Part shown: positions 30,162 to 39,192 of the stretch, in pieces | Numbering within the stretch: the stretch's first letter is position 1 | Layout: the number at the start of each line of letters is the position of its first letter | Position numbers and translations under genes: made by a program | Assembly: GCF_021608265.1 (NCBI RefSeq) | Contig: NZ_JAKIHP010000009.1 | Coordinates: 1-42,041, forward strand | Source of the DNA: Flavobacterium wongokense | Lineage (GTDB): Bacteria > Bacteroidota > Bacteroidia > Flavobacteriales > Flavobacteriaceae | Reading direction: 5' to 3' | DNA length: 42,041 nucleotides | The notes under the pieces: model-generated | The model's input: the letters and a program-made list of their open reading frames with translations, nothing else | Databases searched by the model: none | What the model was told of the DNA's origin: nothing

Positions 30162-30175
30162 TACCAGCGTTTTTT
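30151..30175. terminator. Bidirectional terminator overlapping both stop codons
   Basis: ACGCTGGT-TAAT-ACCAGCGT stem with A-rich sequence on the left and TTTTT on the right. The TAAT loop contains the stop of the kinase and the reverse-strand stop of the helicase. Confidence 0.88.
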
Positions 30176-31411
30176 GTTCTTTTTAGAAGCTTCCGATTTT
30201 CTGGAATTGTTCTTTCCTTCGGGTTTCTTTTTATTTCTTAAATCAGGTTTTGCATCCGGATTCGGTTCTTCATCCTTCCATGGAAACGGATGGTCCTTAA
30301 TGGTTTTCACATTTACCTTTATCAGTTTCATAATATCTTTCCAATACGGTTCTTCGTCCTTGCTGCAGAAAGAAATCGAGATTCCGCCATTTCCTGCACG
30401 TCCTGTACGGCCAATACGGTGAACATAAGTCTCGGGGATATTGGGTAAATCAAAATTGATTACATACGGTAAGCTTTCAATGTCAATGCCACGCGCAGCA
30501 ATATCGGTGGCAACCAGAACAGAAATTTCCTTGTTCTTGAAATGGTCTAAAACCCTTTGCCTTGCGGTTTGTGATTTGTCGCCATGGATTGCTTCGGCAT
30601 TTACCCCGTGTTTCTTCAATGCCTTGACCACATTGTCCGCACCGTGTTTGGTTCTGACAAAGACCAAGACATTGCTGAGGTTTTCGTTGCGGATTAAATG
30701 ATATAACAAACCACGTTTGTCCGTTTTGTCGACAAAATAAATTTGCTGCTCGATGATTTCGGCTGTGGATGAAACCGGTGTAACCGAAACATATTCCGGC
30801 TTGTTTAGGAATGTATCTGCCAGTTCGCGTATGGCCATTGGCATCGTAGCCGAAAACAATAACGTCTGCCTGTTGGTTGGAACCAATTTTACAATCTTAC
30901 GAACATCATTGATAAAGCCCATATCGAGCATCAAATCGGATTCATCAAGCACTAAAAAGTGCAGATGGTCAAAATCTACAAAACCTTGTTTGTGCAGGTC
31001 GAGCAATCGTCCAGGAGTCGCAATCAGGATGTCAACGCCTTTTTTTAATTGATCCACCTGAGGAACCTGCGAAACGCCACCAAAAATGGTAAGCTGCCTT
31101 AGGTTGGTATACTTTCCGTAGGTGTCAAAGCTTTCGCCAATCTGAACGGCAAGTTCACGGGTTGGTGTCACAACGAGGCAACGGATTTGTTTTGTTTTTT
31201 TGGATGAACCTACAATGCGGTGTAGGTTATGGATAATTGGAATTGCAAATGCTGCTGTTTTTCCTGTTCCTGTCTGGGCGCAACCCACCAAATCCTTTCC
31301 GGCTAAAATATGCGGAATCGCTTTTTCCTGAATTGGAGTTGGGCTGGTGTATCCTTCTTCGTGTACCGCTCTTTGGATACTATTGGATAATGATAAATCT
31401 TCGAATAACAT
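30158..31411 (-). CDS. DEAD-box RNA helicase (RhlE-like)
   Basis: 417 residues. Q motif (PTPIQEKAIPHIL), Walker A AQTGTGKT, PTRELA, GG, TPGRLLD, VLDESDLMLDMGF, SAT, VFVRTKHGA, DIAARGIDIE and HRIGRTGRAG are all present. Motif II is DESD rather than DEAD. The C-terminal extension is short, Lys-rich and disordered (KPEGKNNSRKSEASKKNKKRWY), typical of RhlE-type proteins of Bacteroidota. Probably acts in rRNA maturation or cold-stress RNA remodelling. Confidence 0.92.
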   Translation of the reverse strand: MLFEDLSLSNSIQRAVHEEGYTSPTPIQEKAIPHILAGKDLVGCAQTGTGKTAAFAIPIIHNLHRIVGSSKKTKQIRCLVVTPTRELAVQIGESFDTYGKYTNLRQLTIFGGVSQVPQVDQLKKGVDILIATPGRLLDLHKQGFVDFDHLHFLVLDESDLMLDMGFINDVRKIVKLVPTNRQTLLFSATMPMAIRELADTFLNKPEYVSVTPVSSTAEIIEQQIYFVDKTDKRGLLYHLIRNENLSNVLVFVRTKHGADNVVKALKKHGVNAEAIHGDKSQTARQRVLDHFKNKEISVLVATDIAARGIDIESLPYVINFDLPNIPETYVHRIGRTGRAGNGGISISFCSKDEEPYWKDIMKLIKVNVKTIKDHPFPWKDEEPNPDAKPDLRNKKKPEGKNNSRKSEASKKNKKRWY

Positions 31412-31458
31412 AAATAATGCTTACGATTAAGTGTAAGCCGCTGTAAAGATAGGCTATT

Positions 31459-31550
31459 ATGAATTTTAAATTATGAATTTTAAATTATTTGTCCTCTTGA
31501 ATAGATTTCTAAAGCATTAATTCAAAATTTAGAATTCAAAATTCAAAATA
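31459..31550. repeat. AATTCAAAATT-type inverted repeat element, copy 3 (short)
   Basis: ATGAATTTTAAATTATGAA at the left and AATTCAAAATTTAGAATTC at the right, with a shorter interior than the other copies. Confidence 0.65.
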
Positions 31551-31553
31551 ATT

Positions 31554-32591
31554 TTAAATAAGTTCCTTCCTTGACTTAATAAAATCGGTTACCAGATAAC
31601 CAATCAGTTTCCCGATGAGGTGGTTGTTTTTTTCTTCGCCCAACTCCGGTGCACCTTCGCAGATGTGAAGATAGGCGGCATTTTTATGATTCCCGAAAAA
31701 GTAAACGAATTCCCTTAATTCCTCTACCGAAAAACCGCTCATCGTCATGGCACTGCTGGCAATATTGGGTATTGCATCCAAATCTATTTCAATGCCATAA
31801 GGATCCAGTTTTATAAAGTCGGCAGCTTTAATCATTTCCTGCAGGAAGTGCTTTTGCTTGCGGACCTTAATCTCGTCATAAGTGTTATAGGTAACACGGT
31901 CTTCAATTTTCTTTAGGTTGTCCAATACATTTTTGGAAGTATAATTTTCATGGAGTCCAAAGATGAAATATTTCTTTAAAAAACCTTCTTCGTAAGCATA
32001 GGAAAAACCATTGCCGCTGTGCCTTCCTTCCAAAATCCTAAAGTCGGAATGCGCATCAAAATTTACCGCATTAATAGGTTTCCCCAATCCGAGTGCGGTT
32101 CCTTTTATGTTACCGTAGGCGTTGTTATGGCCACCACCAATGATGATTGGAATTTTACCACATTTGATGATGGTACTCACAATATGCACCACTTCCTTAT
32201 CAATTCTCTCAACCAGCGAACTTAATTTTTTTCGGTCAAACGTATTATGGAAATCCAAATCCCTGGCTTCTTCCATTTCCTCAGAAACATCCAATTTGCC
32301 CAAAACCAAAATCTGACTGCCTTTGCAAAAGCGGTTATGCTGGATGTTGGCAATGCTTTTTATGGCGCTTTCCCATGCTGATCCGGCACCGGGACGTCCA
32401 AAATTGGCACGCACACCCACATCTTCCGGAATTCCGAATAAAGCATATTTAGCTTCACAGGTCTTTAGGTAATCGTGGCAGTTTTCTCCTTTTGGAACTG
32501 TTAACATTTTTTCGCCAAATTTCACCTCACCGCTTCTGTGGTTGGTGACTTTAGCCAAATCGGCAATTGAAAAAGGAATTAATTTATCCAT
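31554..32591 (-). CDS. hutG: Formimidoylglutamase/arginase-family hydrolase
   Basis: 345 residues from ATG (MDKLIPFSIADLAKV). An upstream in-frame TTG adds seven Lys/Phe residues and is less likely, since the TATATTTTTG -7-like box lies there. Binuclear Mn site of the arginase superfamily: IIIGGGHNNAYG (His), VNFDAHSDFR (Asp, His, Asp) and GIEIDLDAIPN (two Asp). The neighbouring imidazolonepropionase gene makes formimidoylglutamate hydrolysis to glutamate and formamide the likely reaction, the last step of histidine degradation. Arginase or agmatinase activity is the alternative. Confidence 0.82.
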   Translation of the reverse strand: MDKLIPFSIADLAKVTNHRSGEVKFGEKMLTVPKGENCHDYLKTCEAKYALFGIPEDVGVRANFGRPGAGSAWESAIKSIANIQHNRFCKGSQILVLGKLDVSEEMEEARDLDFHNTFDRKKLSSLVERIDKEVVHIVSTIIKCGKIPIIIGGGHNNAYGNIKGTALGLGKPINAVNFDAHSDFRILEGRHSGNGFSYAYEEGFLKKYFIFGLHENYTSKNVLDNLKKIEDRVTYNTYDEIKVRKQKHFLQEMIKAADFIKLDPYGIEIDLDAIPNIASSAMTMSGFSVEELREFVYFFGNHKNAAYLHICEGAPELGEEKNNHLIGKLIGYLVTDFIKSRKELI

Positions 32592-32678
32592 TTTTTTAAA
32601 AAATTTCTTCAAAAATATAATAAAAATGCTTAATTTTCGTTACTAAAGAAACACAATTATACATCAAAATTTAAAAAA

Positions 32679-33569
32679 ATGCCCATGGAAAATCAGAATA
32701 ACCATTCAAAATTAAAAGCTATTATAGGTATACTAGCTGTTTTATTAATAGGTAGTTTAATTTATATCTTTAAATTGACTTCTGATGCAAAAACATTGGA
32801 GACCACTGTAACGACCGTTAAATCCGAAAAAGAATCTGTCCTTAAGGATTTGTCCGATTTGAAAGCCACCTACGACGCAGCAATTGCTGAAAACACTTCT
32901 ATGTCAGACGAATTAATCGCAGAAAGAGACAAAGTAGTGAAACTAATGGAGGAATTAAAATCGGCAAAGGGAGATAATGCATCCTTGCAAAAATATAAAA
33001 CACAATACAAGGCATTAGAGCAGAAAATGCAGAACCTAATGCAGGAAGTAGCTGTTTTGAAGACCCAAAACCAAACGCTGACAACCAATTTAGACAGTAC
33101 CAAAGTAGTTTTGGAAGATTCTAAAAAATACAATCAGGTTTTAGTTGGACAAAATGAAGAGTTGGCTAAAACTGTTGAAAAAGGGCAGAAACTAACAGTA
33201 ACCAATTTGAAAACCGGAACTTACAAATTGAGAAGTTCGGGCAAACAAATCATGACAGACAAAGCGAGCAGAACCGATTTACTGCAAGTGAGTTTTACCA
33301 TTGCAGAAAACAAAATTGCCAAATCAGGTGACAAAACCTATTATGTTCAGGTGATTGATGCTAAAAACAATGTTTTAGGAAATAAGGAAACTGTAAGTTT
33401 CGGAGACACTTCATTAACCTACAGTTTTACAACAACGGTTCAGTATGAAAACAAAACGGTTGATGTAAAGGAACAGCTAAAAGGAAAAGACTTTGCCAAA
33501 GGAACTTATTTTGTCAATGTATTTGACAAAGATGAGTTGGTATCCAAAAGTAGTTTCACTTTAAGATAA
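32679..33569 (+). CDS. Membrane-anchored coiled-coil protein
   Basis: 296 residues; M3 is an equally good start. One membrane helix (AIIGILAVLLIGSLIYIF) and a long coiled coil (about residues 36-170, heptad-rich in Lys, Glu and Leu) precede a beta-rich C-terminal domain (TYKLRSSGKQIMTDKASRTDLLQVSFTI to GTYFVNVFDKDELVSKSSF). The C-terminal domain is probably periplasmic. Common uncharacterised architecture in Flavobacteria. It lies between hutG and hutI but is transcribed in the opposite direction, so it is not obviously part of that pathway. Confidence 0.75.
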   Translation: MPMENQNNHSKLKAIIGILAVLLIGSLIYIFKLTSDAKTLETTVTTVKSEKESVLKDLSDLKATYDAAIAENTSMSDELIAERDKVVKLMEELKSAKGDNASLQKYKTQYKALEQKMQNLMQEVAVLKTQNQTLTTNLDSTKVVLEDSKKYNQVLVGQNEELAKTVEKGQKLTVTNLKTGTYKLRSSGKQIMTDKASRTDLLQVSFTIAENKIAKSGDKTYYVQVIDAKNNVLGNKETVSFGDTSLTYSFTTTVQYENKTVDVKEQLKGKDFAKGTYFVNVFDKDELVSKSSFTLR

Positions 33570-33605
33570 GACCATAATTATTTAAGTTAATATTTAGTTT
33601 GAAAG

Positions 33606-33634
33606 ACCCTTTGTTTAATAGCAAAGGGTTTTTT
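33606..33634. terminator. Bidirectional terminator
   Basis: ACCCTTTG/CAAAGGGT stem followed by TTTTTT, shared by the convergent coiled-coil gene and hutI. Confidence 0.85.
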
Positions 33635-34871
33635 ATGCAATGACGTTTCCGTTAAGGATTACCTGTTCAATCAGGTTGCTTGCAAACTGGTAAGGTAGTT
33701 GGTAAAAGGAATTCAGTGGCTTTGTAATGATGAGGTTCGCTTTTTTGCCAACGGTAATGCTTCCATGGGTTTTGGATAATCCCATAGCGTAAGCGCCATT
33801 TATCGTTGCTGCATTGATGGCTTCTTCGGGAGTCATTTTCATTTTGATGCAGGCTGTTGCTACTACAAAATTCATATTCCCCGAAGGCGTAGTCCCGGGA
33901 TTGAAATCGGAAGCCAAGGCTAGAGGAAGACCAGCTTCAAGCATTCTTCTTGCCGGAGTATACGGAATGCTGATAAAGTAAGAACAGCTTGGCAAAGCAA
34001 CGGCAATCGTTTCGTTGTTTTTCAGGGCTTCAATGTCTTCATCGGTTACAATTTCCAAATGGTCTACAGAAAGCGCATTGTGTTTTACACAGGCAGCAAT
34101 TCCGTTGATTGCAGTAAACTGATTGACGTGTATTTTAGAACGCAACCCATATTGTTTTCCGGCCTGCATGATTCTTTCGGTTTCTTCCACAGAAAAATAA
34201 CCGGTTTCCAAAAAGGCGTCAATGTAATCAGCGAGTTTTTCTTCGGCTATTTTTGGCAGCATTTCATTGATTAACAAATCGATATAGCCCGAATGGTTTT
34301 CTTTGTAAGCCAAAGGGAAAGCGTGTGCACCAAGGAAAGTTGCCTTAATTGCAATTGGGTAATTGGCTGCAAGTTTTTTGATGACACGCAGCATTTTGAG
34401 TTCGCCTTCCACGGTGAGTCCGTAACCCGATTTGATTTCAACAGCGCCGGTTCCTTGCTGGATAACTTCTTCGAGCCTTTTTTTGGATTGATTATAGATT
34501 TCTTCTTCGGATGTTTCATTTAGTTTTTTAGCCGAATTCAGGATTCCGCCACCGCGATTGGCAATTTCCTCGTAAGTCAGGCCATTGATACGGTCCACAA
34601 ATTCCTGTTCCCTGTTTCCGGCGTATACAATGTGTGTATGACTGTCACACCAGCTTGGAAGCACAATTTTTCCAGAAGCGTCAATGGTTGTTTCGGCATT
34701 GATTTTTGGGCATTTTTCCATCGGTCCAAAATCGGCAATCAAATCATTTTCCAGCAGTAAAAAAGCATTTTTGACAGAAGGCAGGATTCCCATTTCCTTT
34801 CCGGAAACCTTGTCTATGGAAATTTCCCTAACCTGCAATAACTCTTTTATGTTGATGATTAACGTCTGCAT
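33633..34871 (-). CDS. hutI: Imidazolonepropionase
   Basis: 412 residues. Amidohydrolase fold with SWCDSHTHIVYAGNREQEF (metal His pair and the GxRxxEF motif of HutI), EIKSGYGLTVEGELKMLRVI, GAHAFP, KIHVNQF, SVDHLEIV and ALASDFNPGT. These are characteristic of HutI, which opens imidazolone-5-propionate to N-formimidoyl-glutamate in histidine degradation. With hutG nearby it supplies steps three and four; hutH and hutU are not in this window. Confidence 0.93.
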   Translation of the reverse strand: MQTLIINIKELLQVREISIDKVSGKEMGILPSVKNAFLLLENDLIADFGPMEKCPKINAETTIDASGKIVLPSWCDSHTHIVYAGNREQEFVDRINGLTYEEIANRGGGILNSAKKLNETSEEEIYNQSKKRLEEVIQQGTGAVEIKSGYGLTVEGELKMLRVIKKLAANYPIAIKATFLGAHAFPLAYKENHSGYIDLLINEMLPKIAEEKLADYIDAFLETGYFSVEETERIMQAGKQYGLRSKIHVNQFTAINGIAACVKHNALSVDHLEIVTDEDIEALKNNETIAVALPSCSYFISIPYTPARRMLEAGLPLALASDFNPGTTPSGNMNFVVATACIKMKMTPEEAINAATINGAYAMGLSKTHGSITVGKKANLIITKPLNSFYQLPYQFASNLIEQVILNGNVIA

Positions 34872-34942
34872 GTACTAATGATTTTTGGTAAAAATAGTTC
34901 TAAAAAAAGAAATAGTATTAAATTTAGGCAAATTTAGGATTC

Positions 34943-36013
34943 GTGAGAAAAATTAAATACAAAAAGGGGAGAAAAGTGCAGCCGTCACTTTTGGAATATA
35001 CCGGAAGGCATAAGGACACCATTACTGAAATGCAGTTGTTTGTGTATGATACCAATGACCTGACGGAATACAATGACTTCAAGGTTTCCCAATGCGAAAA
35101 GTATTTTGATGATTCTAAAATCAACTGGCTGAATGTTCACGGTTTGAATGATGTTGAAATCATCAAAACCATTGGCGACTGCCTCCATGTAGACAATTTC
35201 ATGCTTGGCGATATCATGAATACGACCAAGCGCACCAAACTGGAAGAACATCACGACATTCTTTTCTTTAACATCAAATCATTACTCCCTATTGAAAACA
35301 GCGATGCCATTAATGTGGAGCAGATTAGTTTTCTTTTAAAACATAATATGTTGGTTTCCTTCCAAGAAAAGCGGAGTGATTTCTTTGCCCACATTCGGGA
35401 ACGCATCCGAACGCATTCGGGAATTGTCAGGGATAAAAAAGCAGATTATCTATTGTATCTTTTGCTTGATGCGGTGATGGAGAATTTCTATGTTACCATT
35501 GAAGCCGAAGAAGACAAGGTTGAGGATTTGATCAATCTTTCAAAAACCAGCACCAATCCTCAAATTTTGGAACAGATAGAAAAGCATAGGGATAACTACA
35601 ACTTCCTGAAACGTTCCATTGTTCCGCTGCGTGATTCCTTGTATTCCATCAAAAGCATGAAGGACGATAATGTTTTCAATGCGATTGAACATGATAATTA
35701 TAGTTTTTTTGAGCGTCTGCATCAAAAATGCCTGGAGCTTTTGGAACAGATTGAATACGATTTGATTACGCTTGACAGCGCATCCAATTTTTACTTTTCG
35801 TCGCAAAACCATAAGATGAATGAGGTAATGAAAACCCTGACTGTGGTTTCGGTTTTCTTTATGCCGCTAACCTTTATTGTTGGTGTGTACGGAATGAACT
35901 TTGACAACATGCCCGAACTTCACTGGAAATATGGTTATTTCATCATTTTAGGATGCATGATTGTATTGCTTATCGGAATGATGATTTACTTCAAAAAGAA
36001 GAAGTGGTATTAA
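34943..36013 (+). CDS. corA: CorA-type magnesium/cobalt transporter
   Basis: 356 residues with a GTG start; the first in-frame ATG lies far inside the conserved N-terminal domain. Large cytosolic funnel domain, long helix, then two C-terminal membrane helices. The signature GMN is in FIVGVYGMNFDNMPE at the end of the first helix, followed by the second helix and a Lys-rich cytosolic tail (KKKKWY). Pentameric Mg2+ channel. Its stop overlaps the stop of the convergent nhaA gene by 4 bp. Confidence 0.93.
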   Translation: MRKIKYKKGRKVQPSLLEYTGRHKDTITEMQLFVYDTNDLTEYNDFKVSQCEKYFDDSKINWLNVHGLNDVEIIKTIGDCLHVDNFMLGDIMNTTKRTKLEEHHDILFFNIKSLLPIENSDAINVEQISFLLKHNMLVSFQEKRSDFFAHIRERIRTHSGIVRDKKADYLLYLLLDAVMENFYVTIEAEEDKVEDLINLSKTSTNPQILEQIEKHRDNYNFLKRSIVPLRDSLYSIKSMKDDNVFNAIEHDNYSFFERLHQKCLELLEQIEYDLITLDSASNFYFSSQNHKMNEVMKTLTVVSVFFMPLTFIVGVYGMNFDNMPELHWKYGYFIILGCMIVLLIGMMIYFKKKKWY

Positions 36014-37155
36014 TTGGTTTTTGATTTTTTCAAAATTGATTTTAAAAGCAACAATCCAATAATTCCGGCTACAAGTGAAGAAATCAAAATCACTATTTTG
36101 GAATTTGTAATATGGTCATCATCAGAAAAGGCGAGGAGTGTTATAAAGATTGACATTGTGAAACCTATTCCACCCAAAAAGCTTACACCAAAAATGGATT
36201 TCCAATTTAAATCTTCGGGCAGTGTACTAATTTTTAATTTGACGGAACCAAAACTGAACAACCAAATTCCTAACGGTTTTCCGATGACTAGTCCCAATGC
36301 AATTCCTAAAGTATAAGGATTAAATAGATTTTCCTGCCAATCCGAACCTATGATAATAGCTGTATTTGCCAAGGCAAAAATAGGCAGAATGATAAATGCA
36401 ACAGGTTTATGTAAAAAATGTTGCAATATATAGGAAGATGACTTCTCATCGCCATTTCCAAACGGAATGGCAAATGCCAATAAGACTCCGGTAATGGTTG
36501 CATGAACTCCCGAATTGAGCATGAAATACCACATGGCTATTCCACCAATAAGATAGGGAATCAGGTTTCGGATTTTTAACCTGTTAAGTAAAAGCAGGAA
36601 TGCAAAAATGCCTAATGCAATGAAGAGATTACTCCAGACTAAAGTTTTTGTGTAGAAAAAGGCAATGATCAGGATTGCGCCTAAATCGTCTATAACGGCC
36701 AACGCGGTTAGAAAAACTTTCAGTGAAACAGGAACGCGATTGCCTAACAGCGATAAAATGCCAAGCGCAAAAGCAATATCTGTCGCCATTGGAATTCCGG
36801 CTCCGGATTGTGTGGTTGTTCCGTAATTCAATAATAAATAAAAACCAGCCGGAATAAGCATTCCGCCGATGGCTGCAGAAATTGGTAGTAAGGCACTTTT
36901 TAAATTGGATAATTCTCCTGCATAAATTTCGCGCTCCAATTCCAATCCAATCAGTAAAAAGAAAATTGTCATCAAACCATCATTGATCCAATGTTCCAAG
37001 GTATGATTTCCTAATTGATGATGCCAAAGATGCTGATAACTTTCACCAAGCACAGAGTTTGCCAGAAGCAAAGACAATAGTGTACAGGTAATGAGAATAA
37101 ACCCTCCAGCTTTTTCACTATCTAAAAAATCCCTAAAAAGCTTTGTAATCACCAT
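36010..37155 (-). CDS. nhaA: Na+/H+ antiporter NhaA
   Basis: 381 residues from ATG (MVITKLFRDFLDSEKAGG). A longer frame starts at 37179, but its first codons lie inside the terminator of the upstream gene. Family motifs: GLELEREIYAGEL, PMATDIAFALGILSLLG, and AVIDDLGAILIIAFFYT with the Asp pair that binds Na+/H+. About twelve membrane helices. Exchanges Na+ for H+ for pH and salt homeostasis; standard length. Confidence 0.94.
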   Translation of the reverse strand: MVITKLFRDFLDSEKAGGFILITCTLLSLLLANSVLGESYQHLWHHQLGNHTLEHWINDGLMTIFFLLIGLELEREIYAGELSNLKSALLPISAAIGGMLIPAGFYLLLNYGTTTQSGAGIPMATDIAFALGILSLLGNRVPVSLKVFLTALAVIDDLGAILIIAFFYTKTLVWSNLFIALGIFAFLLLLNRLKIRNLIPYLIGGIAMWYFMLNSGVHATITGVLLAFAIPFGNGDEKSSSYILQHFLHKPVAFIILPIFALANTAIIIGSDWQENLFNPYTLGIALGLVIGKPLGIWLFSFGSVKLKISTLPEDLNWKSIFGVSFLGGIGFTMSIFITLLAFSDDDHITNSKIVILISSLVAGIIGLLLLKSILKKSKTN

Positions 37156-37170
37156 AGTTCCAAAGATAAA

Positions 37171-37199
37171 AAAAAGCATCCATTTCTGGATGCTTTTCA
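37171..37199 (-). terminator. Terminator of the adhesin-SprF-OmpA cluster
   Basis: AAAAGCATCCA/TGGATGCTTTT stem with flanking T-run on the minus strand, just after the OmpA-family gene and before nhaA. Confidence 0.85.
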
Positions 37200-37226
37200 G
37201 GGGTTTGAATTATAAGGGTTTGATTT

Positions 37227-39179
37227 TTACAAGCCTGTGATGATGAATTGACTTCTTCTGTTAAGTTGGTGCTCAGCTTCTGTACATTGTACGCCGTCAG
37301 CACATTTATTAACCAATTGGGTTTCACCATATCCTTTTGCAGTTAATCGGTTAGCTGCAATTCCGTTTTTGATCAACCAGTCTCTGGTAGATTTTGCTCT
37401 TCGGTCAGATAATTTTTCGTTATAAGCGTTAGAAGCACGACAGTCAGTATGCGAACGGATATCAATTTTCATTGTTGGATATTGTTCCAATACGTCAAGG
37501 ATTTTAGCTAAATCGACAGCAGCATCCGGACGGATATTCCATTTGTCTAAGTCGAAATAGATTAAGTTGATTCCGAATACATCCGCTAAGTCATCTCCAA
37601 CCTTAACTTGTTTTTGAGATTTTTCAAGCTCGATGTTAAGCTCAGTTTTACCATCTTTTTTGCTGATGATTACTGCAGATTCTTTAGTTGTATATTCCTC
37701 TAGAGAAGTTCTTACATAGTATTTGCTGCCACATTCAATTCCTTCTTTGAATTCATATTTACCATCCTGATCAGAGGTTGTTTCGGCAAGTTGTTTGAAT
37801 TTTTCATCAAACAAAATCAATTTGGCACCAGGCAAAATTACTTTGGTTTGAGCATCGGTAACCACACCAAATAAAATTTGCTCACACCAGATTGGCCTTG
37901 TTTCAACAAATTTGTAGATGTCATCACTTCCTTGTCCGCCATCTCTGTTAGAACTTAAGAATCCTTTTTTGGTTTTTGAATTGATAATCAAAGCGAAATC
38001 ATCTTTTGGACTATTTGCTTCTTCACCAACGTTTAATACTTTTTTGAAATCCAAGCTGCCGTCTTTTGGAAGTTTAGTGATGAAGATATCCAAACCACCA
38101 AGTCCAGGCTGACCGTCAGAAGCAAAGTATAATTCGTTATCGTCATTTACAAACGGATAGGTTTCCCTTCCCGGAGTATTGATAGCATCTCCTAAATTTT
38201 CAGGAGTACCAAAGCTTCCGTCATCATTGATTTTCACACGGTACAAATCAGATTGTCCACGGGTTCCATCCATGTTGGATGCAAAGTACATTGTTTTCTC
38301 ATCTGGAGACAAAGCAGGGTGAGCCGTTTGGTAACTATCGCTATTGAAAGGAAGCGCAGTTATGTTCGACCAATTTCCATCTTTATCAACTTTTGCAGAA
38401 TAGATTTTCAAAAGTGTTACTTTATTGGAATCGAAACCTCTTCCGTCTAGGTAGTTGTTTCTGGTAAAGTAAACTGTTTTTCCGTCTTTTGTAAAAGCAG
38501 GAGTATCCTCGTGGTATTTGGTATTGATCTTTTTGCCAAATTTATCTACAGCTCCTAAAGCACCGTCTTCAGACATTGCCGAACTGTAAAGGTTGGTAAA
38601 ATAATCACCAGTCCATGTATGGATTCTTTTTGAGAAATTACCGGTATCACGCGCAGAAGAGAAAATTACTTTTGTGCCCATGAAAGCTGGTCCGTAATCA
38701 GAATGCGTACTGTTGATACCTGCATTCTCGATTTTGTACCTTCCGGAATTCTCTTTGATTTCCTCTAAATAATTTCTGTTTTTATTGAACAGTTTAGCTC
38801 GGGCATCGTTACCGCTTTTTTCTCCAAACTTAGTCATCATCTCATCAGATCTTTTATAATCTTTGGTGGCTCTTAAAGTTTGGGCGAAACGGTAATAGAA
38901 TTCCGCATCCTGGTCTGGAGCTGCAGCATAAAGTTCGTCGTACCATTTGTTTGCTTTTTCCAATTCGGCATTGAAATAGTAGGCGTTACCTATTTTTAGC
39001 AGCATATCAGGTGATTTATAACCTTTGTTATAAATACGCTCGTAAGTTTTAACAGCATCAATGTAAGCAAGTTTGTCGTATTCCTTATCACCTTTTGCTT
39101 CTGTTTTATTGACTTTTTGTGAATAACTGTTAACACAGGTTAACGTTATTAGTACTAAGTATATAATTTTATTTTTCAT
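37227..39179 (-). CDS. OmpA-family protein with TPR and PD40 repeats (T9SS-associated)
   Basis: 650 residues. Signal peptide (MKNKIIYLVLITLTCVNSYSQ), TPR-like helices (about 25-140), PD40/WD-type beta-propeller blades (FSSARDTGNF, PDEKTMYFASNMDG, LYFASDGQPGLGGLDIF, GFLSSNRDGGQGSDDIY), a carboxypeptidase-regulatory-like domain (FGVVTDAQTKVILPGAKLILFD) and a C-terminal OmpA peptidoglycan-binding domain (YFDLDKWNIRPDA, IDIRSHTDCRASNAYN, LSDRRAKSTRDWL). This layout resembles T9SS PorE-like and gliding-cluster OmpA proteins. It lies 13 bp after the PorP/SprF gene, so they form an operon, probably linking the exported adhesin machinery to peptidoglycan. Confidence 0.9.
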   Translation of the reverse strand: MKNKIIYLVLITLTCVNSYSQKVNKTEAKGDKEYDKLAYIDAVKTYERIYNKGYKSPDMLLKIGNAYYFNAELEKANKWYDELYAAAPDQDAEFYYRFAQTLRATKDYKRSDEMMTKFGEKSGNDARAKLFNKNRNYLEEIKENSGRYKIENAGINSTHSDYGPAFMGTKVIFSSARDTGNFSKRIHTWTGDYFTNLYSSAMSEDGALGAVDKFGKKINTKYHEDTPAFTKDGKTVYFTRNNYLDGRGFDSNKVTLLKIYSAKVDKDGNWSNITALPFNSDSYQTAHPALSPDEKTMYFASNMDGTRGQSDLYRVKINDDGSFGTPENLGDAINTPGRETYPFVNDDNELYFASDGQPGLGGLDIFITKLPKDGSLDFKKVLNVGEEANSPKDDFALIINSKTKKGFLSSNRDGGQGSDDIYKFVETRPIWCEQILFGVVTDAQTKVILPGAKLILFDEKFKQLAETTSDQDGKYEFKEGIECGSKYYVRTSLEEYTTKESAVIISKKDGKTELNIELEKSQKQVKVGDDLADVFGINLIYFDLDKWNIRPDAAVDLAKILDVLEQYPTMKIDIRSHTDCRASNAYNEKLSDRRAKSTRDWLIKNGIAANRLTAKGYGETQLVNKCADGVQCTEAEHQLNRRSQFIITGL

Positions 39180-39192
39180 GACTGTCTTATTA

